Assembly (NCBI RefSeq): GCF_025148125.1
Contig: NZ_CP102267.1
Coordinates: 1,932,501 to 1,996,500, forward strand
DNA length: 64,000 nucleotides
Reading direction: 5' to 3'
From: Blautia wexlerae DSM 19850
GTDB lineage: Bacteria; Bacillota; Clostridia; Lachnospirales; Lachnospiraceae
Part shown: piece after piece, positions 32,820 to 42,768 of the stretch
Numbering within the stretch: position 1 is the first letter of the stretch
Layout of the letters: each line of letters begins with the position of its first letter
The notes under the pieces: generated by a model
Database searches by the model: none
What the model was told of the DNA's origin: nothing
Seen by the model: only the letters and a program-made list of their open reading frames with translations
Program-made: the position numbers and the translations under genes

Positions 32820-33938
32820 ATGCAGCGTATTTTCCACACCCCTGAAGGTGTAAGAGACATCTACAACGGCGAATGCAGCCAGAAAAGAAAGGTACAGGAG
32901 AAAATCCATCGCGTCTTCCACCAGTATGGCTATGAAGACATAGAAACCCCGACATTCGAATACTTTGAAGTATTCAGCCGCGAAGTAGGAACCATCCCAT
33001 CCAAAGAACTTTATAAATTCTTTGACAGAGAAGGCAATACCCTGGTACTCAGACCTGACTTCACCCCGTCTGTATCCAGAGCCTGTGCAACCTACTTTTC
33101 CCCGGACAAAGAACCTGTAAGCCTCTGCTACACAGGAAACACATTTATTAATAACACCAGCTACAGAGGACATCTCAAAGAAACCACACAGATGGGAGTA
33201 GAACGGATCGGTGATGAATCCGCAGATGCAGATGCAGAACTTCTTGCCATGACAGTGGAATGCCTTCTGGCAGCAGGTCTTACAGAATTTCAGGTCAGTG
33301 TCGGACAGGTAGATTACTTCAAATCCTTATTAAAAGAAGCCGAACTCGGTCCGGAAGCAGAAGAACGTCTTCGTGTTTTGATCTCGCAGAAAAATTCTTT
33401 CGGAGTAGAAGAGTTTGTAGAAGAACAGAAACTCAAAGACAGTATGCAGAAAGCCTTTACTGAAATCCCACAGATGTTTGGTTCAGAAGAAGTCTTAAAG
33501 AAAGCCAGAAGTCTGACAAACAACGCCTGCGCACTGGAGGCAGTTTCCAGACTGGAAGAAATCTATGAGATTATGAAAAACTACGGATATGAAAAGTATA
33601 TCTCTTTCGATTTTGGAATGCTTAGTAAATATCAGTACTATACAGGTATCATTTTCCAGGCATATACTTACGGAACCGGTGAACCTATGATCAAGGGAGG
33701 CCGTTACAATGGCCTGATGAAACACTTTGGCAAACCTGCGGCATCTATCGGATTTGCCCTTGAAGTAGATAACCTTCTTCTTGCACTTTCCAGCCAGAAA
33801 CTGATCTCTGAGAAAGAGGAGAAGCCGGAAGTAATCGAATACGAGCCACAGAACCGTACAGAAGCCATTAAAGAGGCACAGAAACTTCGTGCAGAGGGCA
33901 GATGTGTGGCATTACGTTTGAAAAAGGAGGTCAGATAA
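32820..33938 (+). CDS. hisZ: ATP phosphoribosyltransferase regulatory subunit HisZ
   Basis: 372-residue paralogue of histidyl-tRNA synthetase that forms the hetero-octameric first enzyme of histidine synthesis with short-form HisG. Features: TPEGVRDIYNGECSQKRK, TPTFEYFEVFSREVGT, motif 2-like VLRPDFTPSVSR, and the motif 3 region GGRYNGLMKHFGKPAASIGF. The anticodon-binding domain of true HisRS is missing, as expected. Strong AGAGGAGG site. hisG follows after 3 bases. Confidence 0.93.
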   Translation: MQRIFHTPEGVRDIYNGECSQKRKVQEKIHRVFHQYGYEDIETPTFEYFEVFSREVGTIPSKELYKFFDREGNTLVLRPDFTPSVSRACATYFSPDKEPVSLCYTGNTFINNTSYRGHLKETTQMGVERIGDESADADAELLAMTVECLLAAGLTEFQVSVGQVDYFKSLLKEAELGPEAEERLRVLISQKNSFGVEEFVEEQKLKDSMQKAFTEIPQMFGSEEVLKKARSLTNNACALEAVSRLEEIYEIMKNYGYEKYISFDFGMLSKYQYYTGIIFQAYTYGTGEPMIKGGRYNGLMKHFGKPAASIGFALEVDNLLLALSSQKLISEKEEKPEVIEYEPQNRTEAIKEAQKLRAEGRCVALRLKKEVR

Positions 33939-33941
33939 GCC

Positions 33942-34589
33942 ATGAGATACCTGACAGTTGCCCTGACAAAAGGCAGACTTGCCAACAAAACAATGGAGAT
34001 GTTTGAGAAAGCAGGAATCACCTGCGAAGAGATGAAAGATAAAGATTCCCGTAAACTGATCTTTACTAATGAAGAACTGAAGATGAAATTCTTCCTTGCA
34101 AAAGGGCCGGATGTTCCTACCTATGTAGAGTATGGTGCGGCAGATATCGGAATTGTGGGAAAGGATACGATCCTGGAGGAAGGCCGTAAGCTTTATGAAG
34201 TGATGGATCTTGGATTTGGAAAATGTAAGATGTGTGTCTGCGGACCGGAGAGTGCCAGAGAAGTTCTGGAGAACAACCAGCTGATCCGTGTGGCGACTAA
34301 ATATCCAAATATTGCCAAGGATTACTTCTTTAACAGAAAACACCAGACAGTAGATTTGATCAAATTAAACGGTTCCATTGAACTGGCACCCATCGTTGGT
34401 CTGTCTGAAGTGATCGTAGATATTGTGGAGACCGGAAGTACACTGAAGGAAAACGGACTGAAGGTGCTGGAAGAGGTCTGCCCGTTGTCTGCCAGAATGG
34501 TAGTCAATCAGGTGAGCATGAAGATGGAAAATGAGAGAATCCGTAAACTTATTGAAGACTTAAGAAGAGTTCTTCAGGAGGAGATGTAA
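33942..34589 (+). CDS. hisG: ATP phosphoribosyltransferase, short form
   Basis: Catalytic subunit of the first step of histidine synthesis: PRPP and ATP to phosphoribosyl-ATP. 215 residues, the short form lacking the regulatory C-terminal domain, which explains the adjacent hisZ. Motifs: [49 protein letters not shown] and the PRPP loop [14 protein letters not shown]. Feedback inhibition by histidine acts through HisZ in this class. Confidence 0.97.
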   Translation: MRYLTVALTKGRLANKTMEMFEKAGITCEEMKDKDSRKLIFTNEELKMKFFLAKGPDVPTYVEYGAADIGIVGKDTILEEGRKLYEVMDLGFGKCKMCVCGPESAREVLENNQLIRVATKYPNIAKDYFFNRKHQTVDLIKLNGSIELAPIVGLSEVIVDIVETGSTLKENGLKVLEEVCPLSARMVVNQVSMKMENERIRKLIEDLRRVLQEEM

Positions 34590-34591
34590 AG

Positions 34592-35896
34592 ATGCGTACA
34601 GTAAAATTAACAAAAGAATCAACAAAGGATATTCTTGAGAATCTGCTGAAAAGAAGCCCGAATAACTATGGGAAATTTGAATCCACAGTAGCTCAGATCC
34701 TTGATAAAGTAAAAAATGAAGGGGACGCAGCCCTTTTTGCCTATACAAAAGAATTTGACAAAGCTGATGTGACAAAAGAGACTATCCGCGTCACAGATGC
34801 AGAAATTGAAGAGGCTTATGCGCAGATTGATCCTGCACTTCTTGGAGTGATCCGCAAAGCTCTGGTCAATATCCGTCAGTATCATGAAAAACAGATCCAG
34901 AACAGCTGGTTTACAAGCACAACAGATGGAACTATGCTTGGACAGAAAGTAACACCGTTAAATCGTGTGGGTGTCTATGTACCCGGTGGAAAAGCAGTTT
35001 ATCCGTCTTCTGTACTGATGAATATTGTACCTGCGAAAGTGGCAGGAGTCCCGCATATTGTTATGACAACACCGCCCGGAAAGGATGGCAAAGTATGCGC
35101 TTCCACACTGGTAGCAGCCAAAGAAGCAGGAGCAGATGAGATTTATAAGGTGGGTGGTGCACAGGCGATCGGTGCCCTTGCTTTCGGAACAGAGAGTATT
35201 CCGAAGGTAGACAAGATCGTAGGTCCCGGAAACATTTTCGTAGCTCTTGCAAAGAAAGCAGTATATGGCTATGTAAGCATTGACTCCATTGCAGGACCGA
35301 GTGAGATCCTTGTTCTTGCAGATGAGACAGCTAATCCGCATTTTGTGGCAGCTGACCTTCTTTCCCAGGCAGAGCATGATGAACTGGCATGTGCTATCCT
35401 GATCACTACAAGTGAGGAATTTGCGAAGAAAGTAGATGAAGAAGTAAAAGGTTTCGTGGAGGTTCTTTCCAGAAAAGAAATCATTCAGAAGTCTCTTGAT
35501 AACTTTGGATACATTCTGATCGCAGAGGATATGGACGAGGCGATTGAGGCAGCCAATGAAATCGCTCCGGAACATATGGAGATCGTGACAGCCAATCCCT
35601 TTGAAGATATGATGAAAGTGAAGAATGCAGGTGCGATCTTTATCGGAGAGTACAGTTCCGAGCCACTGGGAGATTATTTTGCAGGTCCGAACCATGTACT
35701 TCCTACAAACGGAACAGCCAAATTTTTCTCAGCCCTTTCCGTAGATGATTTCATCAAGAAATCAAGTATTGTATATTACTCAAAATCCGCACTGCGTAAT
35801 ATACACAAAGATATCATTCAGTTTGCAACTTCTGAGCAGCTTACTGCACATGCAAATTCTATTGCAGTTCGTTTTGAGGATGAAGATAAAGAATAA
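34592..35896 (+). CDS. hisD: Histidinol dehydrogenase
   Basis: Last two oxidations of histidine synthesis, L-histidinol to L-histidine with two NAD+. The 434-residue protein has [65 protein letters not shown], and SQAEHDELA with the zinc-site residues, plus GPNHVLPT. It follows hisG after two bases in the same operon. Confidence 0.97.
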   Translation: MRTVKLTKESTKDILENLLKRSPNNYGKFESTVAQILDKVKNEGDAALFAYTKEFDKADVTKETIRVTDAEIEEAYAQIDPALLGVIRKALVNIRQYHEKQIQNSWFTSTTDGTMLGQKVTPLNRVGVYVPGGKAVYPSSVLMNIVPAKVAGVPHIVMTTPPGKDGKVCASTLVAAKEAGADEIYKVGGAQAIGALAFGTESIPKVDKIVGPGNIFVALAKKAVYGYVSIDSIAGPSEILVLADETANPHFVAADLLSQAEHDELACAILITTSEEFAKKVDEEVKGFVEVLSRKEIIQKSLDNFGYILIAEDMDEAIEAANEIAPEHMEIVTANPFEDMMKVKNAGAIFIGEYSSEPLGDYFAGPNHVLPTNGTAKFFSALSVDDFIKKSSIVYYSKSALRNIHKDIIQFATSEQLTAHANSIAVRFEDEDKE

Positions 35897-36003
35897 TGGT
35901 AAGGCTTTGAATTTGAAATCTGCTATAATGTAAACTGTAGTTTGCGCATTAAAACAATGGATTCAGAGTGTTTGAAAATAAGTAAGACAGAGAGGACTTA
36001 ACC

Positions 36004-36591
36004 ATGGCAAGAGAAGCCTCAGCAGAAAGAAATACAAAAGAAACAGAAATCAAATTAAAAATAAATCTGGATGGAACCGGATATTCTGATATTGAGACAG
36101 GTGTGGGATTTTTTAACCATATGCTGGATGGATTTACCCGTCATGGGCTCTTTGATCTCAGTGTCAGAGTCCATGGTGATCTTCAGGTGGATGACCATCA
36201 CACCATCGAGGATACAGGAATTGTTCTGGGAACTGCATTAAAAGAAGCAATTGGTGACAAAAAGGGGATTAAGCGCTATGGAAGCTGCATCCTTCCCATG
36301 GATGAATCCCTGGTGCTCTGTGCGATTGATCTGTCCGGAAGACCTTACTTTGTATGGGATGCAGAGTTTACCACAGACAGGATCGGTGACATGTCCACGG
36401 AAATGGTAAAAGAGTTCTTCTATGCCATTTCCTATGCCTGTGGCATGAATCTTCATATCAGGGTTCTGGCAGGTGGGAATAATCACCATGTAGCAGAAGC
36501 AATGTTCAAAAGTTTTGCCAAAGCACTGGACGCAGCCACATCCTATGATCCAAGGATCACAGATGTTCTGTCTACCAAGGGCAGTTTGTAA
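36004..36591 (+). CDS. hisB: Imidazoleglycerol-phosphate dehydratase
   Basis: Manganese-dependent dehydratase of the histidine pathway; monofunctional, 195 residues, without the phosphatase domain of enterobacterial HisB. Diagnostic histidine motifs: GVGFFNHMLDGFTRHG, DDHHTIEDTGIVLG and AGGNNHHVAEAMFKSFA. An extended -10 (TGCTATAAT at 35921-35929) in the 107-base gap suggests an extra internal promoter. hisI follows after 57 bases. Confidence 0.97.
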   Translation: MAREASAERNTKETEIKLKINLDGTGYSDIETGVGFFNHMLDGFTRHGLFDLSVRVHGDLQVDDHHTIEDTGIVLGTALKEAIGDKKGIKRYGSCILPMDESLVLCAIDLSGRPYFVWDAEFTTDRIGDMSTEMVKEFFYAISYACGMNLHIRVLAGGNNHHVAEAMFKSFAKALDAATSYDPRITDVLSTKGSL

Positions 36592-36648
36592 AATTTGAAA
36601 ATTTACGAAATGATTTATGGCAATCAATAAATTAGATGGAGACAGAAA

Positions 36649-37002
36649 ATGGAAAATACAGTGAATTTAAAAAGCAGCATCGCATGGTCTGATTTTAAAT
36701 TAAACAGTGATGGAATGGTACCTGTTATAGCCCAGGATTATCAGACAAACGAAGTGCTGATGCTGGCGTATATGAATGAAGAAGCATTTAATACCACTCT
36801 TGAAACAGGTAAAATGACTTACTGGAGCAGAAGCCGCAATGAACTCTGGACGAAGGGACTCACATCCGGACATCTCCAGTTTGTAAAATCCCTTACACTG
36901 GATTGTGACAATGATACGATCCTTGCTAAAGTAGAGCAGATCGGTGCAGCCTGCCATACCGGAAACAGAACCTGTTTTTTCAAAGCCCTGACAGAAGTGT
37001 AA
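36649..37002 (+). CDS. hisI: Phosphoribosyl-AMP cyclohydrolase
   Basis: Third step of histidine synthesis. The 117-residue protein is the cyclohydrolase domain alone, without a fused HisE pyrophosphohydrolase. Motifs: [34 protein letters not shown], the metal-binding [14 protein letters not shown] and CHTGNRTCF. The operon holds no hisA, hisC, hisE, hisF or hisH, which must lie elsewhere. Confidence 0.96.
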   Translation: MENTVNLKSSIAWSDFKLNSDGMVPVIAQDYQTNEVLMLAYMNEEAFNTTLETGKMTYWSRSRNELWTKGLTSGHLQFVKSLTLDCDNDTILAKVEQIGAACHTGNRTCFFKALTEV

Positions 37003-37017
37003 TGAATAACGCGATAA

Positions 37018-37101
37018 TATACATACAAGCCAAAATTCCATTGCCGCAGGCAATCTGGAATGAATTTTGGCTACGTTACTGTGAACGGAGTGAACAGTAA
37101 C
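37018..37101 (+). repeat. Partial MITE-like element (right half with intact hairpin)
   Basis: ACATACAAGCCAAAATTCCA, the second hairpin and GTTACTGTGAACGGAGTGAACAGTAAC are nearly identical to 1750-1830. The left terminal repeat and first hairpin are missing. It lies between hisI and the cobalamin riboswitch. Confidence 0.85.
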
Positions 37102-37194
37102 ATTAATGCCAAACATTAAAGGAAAATATACACGAATTGTATTGACATTTTTGTTAAAATGTGATAAAAAAAGAATATCCGAATTGAATATGTG

Positions 37195-37380
37195 CAATGT
37201 TATAACGCAAAGGTTGCATCGTACTTGATGTGCAAAAGAGAATCCGGTGAGAATCCGGAGCGATACCGTCACTGTGTATGGGAGCTGCTTTTCAGAAACC
37301 ACTGGGAAACCGGGAAGGGAGAAACAGCGATGATCGAAGTCAGGAGAACTGCCTTGGCGTAGAATTTAAGGTCTGCGGTA
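37195..37380 (+). ncRNA. Cobalamin (B12) riboswitch
   Basis: The leader contains the recognised class features in order: AAAGGTTGCATCGTAC, AATCCGGTGAGAATCCGGAGC (the GGTGNNAATCC core), CCGTCACTGT, a GAAACC...GGGAA region, and the B12-box AGTCAGGAGAACTGCC. A TTGACA -35 lies at 37142. The first gene downstream is the exported CbiK-like chelatase, a plausible target for repression by cobalamin. No clear terminator is visible in the expression platform; translational or antisequester control is possible. Confidence 0.9.
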
Positions 37381-37570
37381 TACAGAACCTGTATTCTCAT
37401 AACGATACATAGCTCTTTTATTAAATGAATCAGACAGAATCGAAATTACAGATATATCTGGTACATATAAACCATGTATTTATGGGAAAGCGGTAGCTGC
37501 AGAATATGCAGTTGCCTTTTTTGTGCATACAATTGTCCGGAAATACGAGAAATAAAAGAGGAAAAACGAA

Positions 37571-38968
37571 ATGAAAAGAAAATCCATGTTAGCCTTATTA
37601 CTGGCAGTATCCATGACCTGTTCCATGACAGCAGCAACAGGTACAGTTGCTTTTGCATCTGATGATGCAGCAACAGAAGAGGCTGCAGATGACACAGAAG
37701 CAGCTGCAGACGATGCAGATGCAGCAGATACAGAGGAAGCATCTGATGATACAACAGAAGCTTCTGATGATGATCAGAAAGCCGCAGACGAAGTTGGTGC
37801 CCTGATCGATAAGATTTATGTTCAGGAAAGAACAGACACAACTGACGAAGACTGCAAAGCAGCAAAAGAAGCATGGGACAAACTTACAGATGCTCAGAAA
37901 GAACTGGTAACAGGTGAAGAAGCAAGCCCTGAATACTTTGGACGTGACACAGGTGATGCTTCCAAAGATGATCCTCGTAACCAGGATGAGATTGGTGAGA
38001 ATGAACTTCTTGTAGTAAGTTTTGGTACATCCTTCAACGACAGCCGTGCAGAGGATATCAAAGGAATCGAGGATGCCCTTGCAAAAGCATATCCGGACTG
38101 GTCAGTAAGACGTGCATTTACAGCACAGATTATCATCAACCATGTACAGGCAAGAGATGATGAAGTAATCGATAATATGCAGCAGGCTCTTGACCGTGCA
38201 GTAGCTAACGGTGTTAAGAATCTTGTTGTACAGCCGACACATCTGATGCATGGTGCAGAATATGATGAAATGACAGAGGCAATTGATGGATACAAAGACA
38301 AATTTGAATCTGTTGCAATTGCAGAGCCAATGCTCGGTGAAGTTGGTGATGACGCTACAGTAATCAATGATGACAAGAAAGCAGTTGCTCAGGCGATCAC
38401 AGATGAAGCTTGCAAGGAAGCTGGATTTGATGATATGAAAGCAGCAGCAGATGCAGGCACAGCATTTGTATTCATGGGACATGGTACATCCCATACAGCT
38501 AACGTAACCTATGACCAGATGCAGACACAGATGGATGATCTTGGATTCACAAACGCTTTCATCGGAACTGTAGAGGGAGAACCGGAAGACACAGCATGTG
38601 ACAAGGTTATCGAGAAAGTAAAAGAAGCAGGATTCAAGAATGTAATCCTTCGTCCTCTGATGGTTGTTGCCGGAGACCACGCTAACAATGATATGGCTGG
38701 TGATGATGCAGATTCCTGGAAATCTCAGTTTGAGGCATCCGGTGATTTCGACAGTGTTGACTGTCAGATCGCAGGTCTTGGAAGAATCGCAGCAGTAGAA
38801 GATCTGTATGTGGCTCATACAAAAGCAGCAATTGATTCTCTTGGAGCATCTGACGATGCAGCAGCAGAAGATACTGATGCCAAAGCAACAGATGACAGTG
38901 CAGACGATGCACAGGCAGATGACGCAGCTGAGACAACAGCTGATACTGCAGAGGCTGACGCTGAATAA
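37571..38968 (+). CDS. Exported CbiK-type sirohydrochlorin cobaltochelatase
   Basis: 465 residues. A Sec signal peptide (residues 1-30, ending AFA-S) leads to an acidic D/E/A/T-rich region (about 31-85), a CbiK-like class II chelatase domain (about 135-420: VVSFGTSFNDSRAEDI, VVQPTHLMHGAEYDEM, FMGHGTSHTANVTY, LRPLMVVAGDHANNDMAGDD), and an acidic tail of D and A. The catalytic histidines of CbiK correspond to about His304 and His370. Normal cobaltochelatases are cytosolic; an exported form is known in Desulfovibrio. It lies behind a cobalamin riboswitch and before a surface binding protein and an ABC importer. Possible roles are metal loading of extracellular tetrapyrroles or binding without catalysis. 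Confidence 0.88.
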   Translation: MKRKSMLALLLAVSMTCSMTAATGTVAFASDDAATEEAADDTEAAADDADAADTEEASDDTTEASDDDQKAADEVGALIDKIYVQERTDTTDEDCKAAKEAWDKLTDAQKELVTGEEASPEYFGRDTGDASKDDPRNQDEIGENELLVVSFGTSFNDSRAEDIKGIEDALAKAYPDWSVRRAFTAQIIINHVQARDDEVIDNMQQALDRAVANGVKNLVVQPTHLMHGAEYDEMTEAIDGYKDKFESVAIAEPMLGEVGDDATVINDDKKAVAQAITDEACKEAGFDDMKAAADAGTAFVFMGHGTSHTANVTYDQMQTQMDDLGFTNAFIGTVEGEPEDTACDKVIEKVKEAGFKNVILRPLMVVAGDHANNDMAGDDADSWKSQFEASGDFDSVDCQIAGLGRIAAVEDLYVAHTKAAIDSLGASDDAAAEDTDAKATDDSADDAQADDAAETTADTAEADAE

Positions 38969-38990
38969 AAAATATTGTTCAAACAAGATA

Positions 38991-39030
38991 AACTGCCCGG
39001 AGAACTTGCAAAAGTTTCCGGGCAGATATA
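38991..39030 (+). terminator. Hairpin after the CbiK-like gene
   Basis: CTGCCCGGAGAAC and GTTTCCGGGCAG form a stable stem; the tail ATATATTATAT is only moderately T-rich. It could reduce readthrough into the downstream import genes. Confidence 0.6.
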
Positions 39031-39055
39031 TTATATGATAAGAAAAAAAGAAGTC

Positions 39056-39184
39056 ATAGCAATTCCATAAAATACTGCAAACAGTTCGCACGTTTCTGTT
39101 CATTCCGTTCACAGTAACGTGCGCACATCTGAGAAAGATCCAGAGGAACTGTCTTAATTGCATTATTTTCTGGAATTACTATAA
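39056..39184. repeat. Palindrome of the TATAGCAAT family with an inner GTTCAC repeat
   Basis: The outer arms CATAGCAATTCCATAAAATA and TTATTTTCTGGAATTACTAT pair imperfectly. In the middle, GTTCATTCCGTTCACAGTAAC carries the terminal words of the MITE-like family, and CGCACG...CGTGCGC makes an inner stem. It looks like one element nested in another, or a composite of both. Confidence 0.6.
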
Positions 39185-39199
39185 TATATTTGCCATCAC

Positions 39200-39241
39200 C
39201 TGTTCAAAAGCCTGTTGCTCTGCAGCAGATGGGTTGAACAG
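39200..39241 (+). other. Hairpin upstream of the surface protein gene
   Basis: CTGTTCAA pairs with TTGAACAG around an inner CTGTTGCTCTGCAGCAG stem. It lies 51 bases before the start codon. Could be an operator or RNA structure; not recognised as a riboswitch. Confidence 0.4.
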
Positions 39242-39292
39242 CACGATAGAAAAAACTATAAAAAATATGAAGATAAGGGAGAAGAAATAATC

Positions 39293-40312
39293 ATGAAGAA
39301 ACGTTCATTTACATTATTAATGTCAGCACTTACTATTTCAGCTACTCTGATCGGTACAAGCCCGGTTGCTGCAAAGACAGATACTGATACGGCAACAGAA
39401 GAAACCACTGATAAAGAAGAAACAACTGCAAAAGATGCTGATTCAGAAAACACAGATAATAAAGAAACAGATGCATCCAAGAGTGATACATTAGAGGATG
39501 GCACCTACACAGCAGAATTTGATACAGACAGCGGAATGTTCCATGTAAATGAAGCAAACGATGGAAAAGGAACCCTTACAGTAAAGGAGGGCAAGATGAC
39601 TATCCATGTAAGCCTTGCTTCTAAGAAAATTGTAAACCTTTTCGTCGGAAAGGCAGAAGATGCACAGAAAGACGGGGCAGAGGTTCTTGAGCCAACCACA
39701 GATACTGTTACATACAGCGATGGAATGAGTGAGGAAGTATATGGATTTGATATCCCGGTACCCGCAATTGATGAAGAATTCGATGTAGCTTTGATCGGAA
39801 CAAAAGGAAAATGGTATGACCATAAGGTAAGTGTCAAAAATCCTGTAAAATCTGATGATACAGATGCAAAAAAAGATGATAAAGAAAATAAAGATGCAGA
39901 TTCCAAAGCAGATGACACAGACAAAGATGCGAAAGACAGTAAGACAAGTGAAGGTAAGACTCTGGCAGATCTGAATCTTGAAGACGGCGACTATACCATG
40001 GATGTAACTCTTACAGGCGGTTCAGGAAGAGCAACCATTGATTCTCCTGCAGCCATTAATGTAGAAGGCGATAAAGCTACAGCAACTATCGTATGGAGCA
40101 GTCCGAACTATGATTATATGCTTGTGGATGGTGAGAAATATGAGCCGGTTAATAAAGACGGAAACTCCACTTTTGAAATCCCTGTCAGCGTATTTGATGC
40201 AGAGATGGAGGTAACAGCAGATACAGTAGCAATGAGTGAGCCTCACGAGATTGACTACACCTTAAATTTTGATTCCACAACTGCCAAAGAAGCAGAAAAA
40301 ACAGCAAAATAA
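39293..40312 (+). CDS. Exported protein with two Shp/NEAT-like tetrapyrrole-binding domains
   Basis: 339 residues: signal peptide (1-28, ending VAA-K), acidic linker, then two beta-rich domains, each opening LEDG(T/D)Y (about residues 65-185 and 222-330), joined by a D/K-rich spacer. The second (IVWSSPNYDYMLVDGEKYEP; GNSTFEIPVSVFDAEMEV) resembles heme-binding Shp/NEAT-type domains in Firmicutes; the first is a divergent version. No LPXTG or membrane anchor was found, so it may be secreted or bound by partners. Co-location with an ABC importer and cobaltochelatase suggests it captures heme-like or corrinoid compounds. The start follows AAGGGAGAAG. Ligand unproven. Confidence 0.78.
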   Translation: MKKRSFTLLMSALTISATLIGTSPVAAKTDTDTATEETTDKEETTAKDADSENTDNKETDASKSDTLEDGTYTAEFDTDSGMFHVNEANDGKGTLTVKEGKMTIHVSLASKKIVNLFVGKAEDAQKDGAEVLEPTTDTVTYSDGMSEEVYGFDIPVPAIDEEFDVALIGTKGKWYDHKVSVKNPVKSDDTDAKKDDKENKDADSKADDTDKDAKDSKTSEGKTLADLNLEDGDYTMDVTLTGGSGRATIDSPAAINVEGDKATATIVWSSPNYDYMLVDGEKYEPVNKDGNSTFEIPVSVFDAEMEVTADTVAMSEPHEIDYTLNFDSTTAKEAEKTAK

Positions 40313-40336
40313 TCACATACAAACAAAGAAACAATT

Positions 40337-41530
40337 ATGAAGATGAAAAACATAATAAAGAAACAGCAAAAAACAATATTTATCGGTTTTATGTCAGTTG
40401 CATTATTTATTATCTGTATATGCACTGTCTGTACAGCATACGCAGCAGATAAAGACAATGCAAAAACTCCTGTGGATATCCCGGGACTTACCTATGACCA
40501 CAGTATGGAACTTTCCTACGCAGAAGAATTCAGCGTAGACTATTACAATGATGGCTATGCTCTGATTACTATCGATCAGGAAGGACAGTTTCTTGTAGTT
40601 CCAGAGGGAAAAAAGGCTCCAAAGGGGCTTGAAAAAGATATCACAGTTATTCAACAACCGCTGAACAACATCTATCTGGTAGCAACCTCTGCCATGGATC
40701 TTTTCCGCGCAATTGACGGTATTGACAGCATTCGTCTTTCAGGAACTCAGGAGAATGGATGGTATATCCAGGAAGCAAAAGATGCCATGGAATCCGGAAA
40801 AATGATTTATGCAGGCAAGTACAATGCACCGGATTATGAACTGATCCTGGATGAAGGCTGTGGTCTTGCCATTGAATCAACTATGATCCATCATAATCCG
40901 GAGGTGGAAGAGAAACTGGAACAGTTTGGTATCCCGGTAATGGTAGAACGTTCCAGTTATGAGAGCCATCCTCTGGGAAGAACTGAATGGATGAAACTCT
41001 ATGCTGTGCTTCTCGGAAAGGAAGATGTAGCTGAGAAGGCATTTAAGGAGCAGACAGACAAGCTTGACAAAGTTCTGACCTCTGATGATAAAGATACAGG
41101 TAAAACAGTAGCATTCTTTTACATTAATTCCACAGGTGCTGTCAATGTGCGAAAGAATGGTGATTATGTTTCAAACATGATCGAGCTGGCAGGCGGCAAA
41201 TATGTTCCCGAAGATACAGGAGAAAGTGATAACGCTTTGTCTACCATGAATATGCAGATGGAAGAATTTTATGCCAAAGCAAAAGATGCGGACTATATCA
41301 TCTATAACAGTACTATCGACGGTGAACTTTCTACTATTGATGAATTGTTGGCAAAAAGTAATCTTCTGGCAGATTTTAAGGCAGTGAAGGATGGAAATGT
41401 GTGGTGTACGGGTAAAAATCTTTTCCAGGAAACCACCGAACTTGGAACCATGATCGAAGATATTCATACAATCCTTACTACAGATGATGATTCGCTGGAT
41501 GAACTTGCATATATGCATAAGTTAAAATGA
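40337..41530 (+). CDS. ABC importer substrate-binding protein (BtuF/FecB-like)
   Basis: 397 residues with a signal peptide (about 1-38, AYA-A; no classical lipobox). The mature part follows the helical-backbone class III binding fold used for corrinoids, hemes and siderophores: YAGKYNAPDYELILDEGCGLAIES, PVMVERSSYESHPLGRTEWMKL, GGKYVPEDTG and NVWCTGKNLF. It lies 24 bases after the surface protein and upstream of permease and ATPase genes. Substrate (corrinoid, heme or precursor) is inferred from the riboswitch upstream. Confidence 0.88.
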   Translation: MKMKNIIKKQQKTIFIGFMSVALFIICICTVCTAYAADKDNAKTPVDIPGLTYDHSMELSYAEEFSVDYYNDGYALITIDQEGQFLVVPEGKKAPKGLEKDITVIQQPLNNIYLVATSAMDLFRAIDGIDSIRLSGTQENGWYIQEAKDAMESGKMIYAGKYNAPDYELILDEGCGLAIESTMIHHNPEVEEKLEQFGIPVMVERSSYESHPLGRTEWMKLYAVLLGKEDVAEKAFKEQTDKLDKVLTSDDKDTGKTVAFFYINSTGAVNVRKNGDYVSNMIELAGGKYVPEDTGESDNALSTMNMQMEEFYAKAKDADYIIYNSTIDGELSTIDELLAKSNLLADFKAVKDGNVWCTGKNLFQETTELGTMIEDIHTILTTDDDSLDELAYMHKLK

Positions 41531-41669
41531 TATTTATAACTTTTCGGCACACTCGAATCCGCATCCTATGCGATTGGTATAGTTATTTACGAACGGCACT
41601 GAAATATGTTTGCGGGATTCTGCATAACTGCCAAAAGCAGGAAATATAAAAACAAAAGGAACAAAAAAT

Positions 41670-42689
41670 ATGGATGACAAAAAACGTACAGCCAGATACT
41701 GGATGGCATTTCTTATACTGGCGGTGTTTCTGATGATTTTATTTGTCTGGAATGTAAATGCCGGAAGCATTCATCTTTCAGTGAGTGAGATTCTGAATAT
41801 TATTTTCAGACATCAGGGAGATGCGACTGCTTACAATATAATATGGGAAATCCGTCTTCCCAGGATTCTGTCAGTGATCATTCTTGGAGGAGCACTTTCT
41901 GTATCCGGATTTCTTCTTCAGACATTTTTTAATAACCCTATTGCAGGTCCCTTTGTACTTGGAATTTCTTCAGGAGCCAAGCTGGTAGTTGCACTTCTGA
42001 TGATTTATTTTCTGAGCAGATCTATTTCCATGGGTTCTGCAGCCATGATCATTGCAGCATTTATCGGTTCTATGATTTCCATGGGATTTGTCCTGCTGGT
42101 TGCCAAAAAAGTCCACAACATGTCCATGCTGGTTATCAGCGGTGTCATGATCGGTTACATCTGTTCTGCAGTTACAGATTTCGTAGTTACATTTGCGGAT
42201 GACTCCAATATCGTCAATCTTCACAACTGGTCACTGGGAAGTTTTTCAGGAATGTCCTGGGGTAATGTGAAAGTAATGGCAATAGTAGTTCTGCTCACAA
42301 TGGTGATCGTGTTCTTTATGTCTAAGCCTATCGGTGCCTATCAGTTGGGTGAAGTTTATGCCCAGAATATGGGAGTGAATATCAAGCTGTTCCGCATAGG
42401 ACTGATTCTCTTATCCAGTATTCTGTCTGCCTGTGTGACAGCTTTTGCAGGACCAATTTCTTTTGTTGGCATTGCAGTGCCTCACATTGTAAAAAGCCTG
42501 CTGAAAACAGCCAGACCGCTCCTTGTGATCCCGGCCTGTTTTCTGGGAGGGGCAGTATTCTGTCTTTTCTGTGATCTGATCGCCAGAACCGTATTTGCAC
42601 CTACAGAACTCAGTATCAGTTCCGTAACAGCAGTGTTTGGCGCACCGGTTGTAATCTATATCATGATCCGCAGACAGAAGAGAAATTGA
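41670..42689 (+). CDS. FecCD/BtuC-type ABC permease
   Basis: 339-residue membrane permease with about ten transmembrane segments. Family signatures include WEIRLPRILSVIILGGALS, FFNNPIAGPFVLGISSGAKL, and GPISFVGIAVPHIVKSLLK. It pairs with the preceding binding protein and the following ATPase. The upstream 139 bases show no clear promoter. Confidence 0.94.
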   Translation: MDDKKRTARYWMAFLILAVFLMILFVWNVNAGSIHLSVSEILNIIFRHQGDATAYNIIWEIRLPRILSVIILGGALSVSGFLLQTFFNNPIAGPFVLGISSGAKLVVALLMIYFLSRSISMGSAAMIIAAFIGSMISMGFVLLVAKKVHNMSMLVISGVMIGYICSAVTDFVVTFADDSNIVNLHNWSLGSFSGMSWGNVKVMAIVVLLTMVIVFFMSKPIGAYQLGEVYAQNMGVNIKLFRIGLILLSSILSACVTAFAGPISFVGIAVPHIVKSLLKTARPLLVIPACFLGGAVFCLFCDLIARTVFAPTELSISSVTAVFGAPVVIYIMIRRQKRN

Positions 42690-42768
42690 TATAAAAAGCA
42701 GGAGTAGAATACGCTATCCGGGCAGATTACTATAAGATGCAGCATAAAAAAGGAAAACAGGAAAAAAT

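Noticed and set aside
37571..37700. Lipoprotein reading of the CbiK-like signal peptide (Cys in SMTC)
   Set aside because: The residues before Cys do not fit a lipobox, and a good AFA-S signal peptidase I site follows.
39030..39292. Second cobalamin riboswitch before the surface-protein gene
   Set aside because: No GGTGNNAATCC or B12-box sequence is present; the hairpins belong to dispersed repeats.
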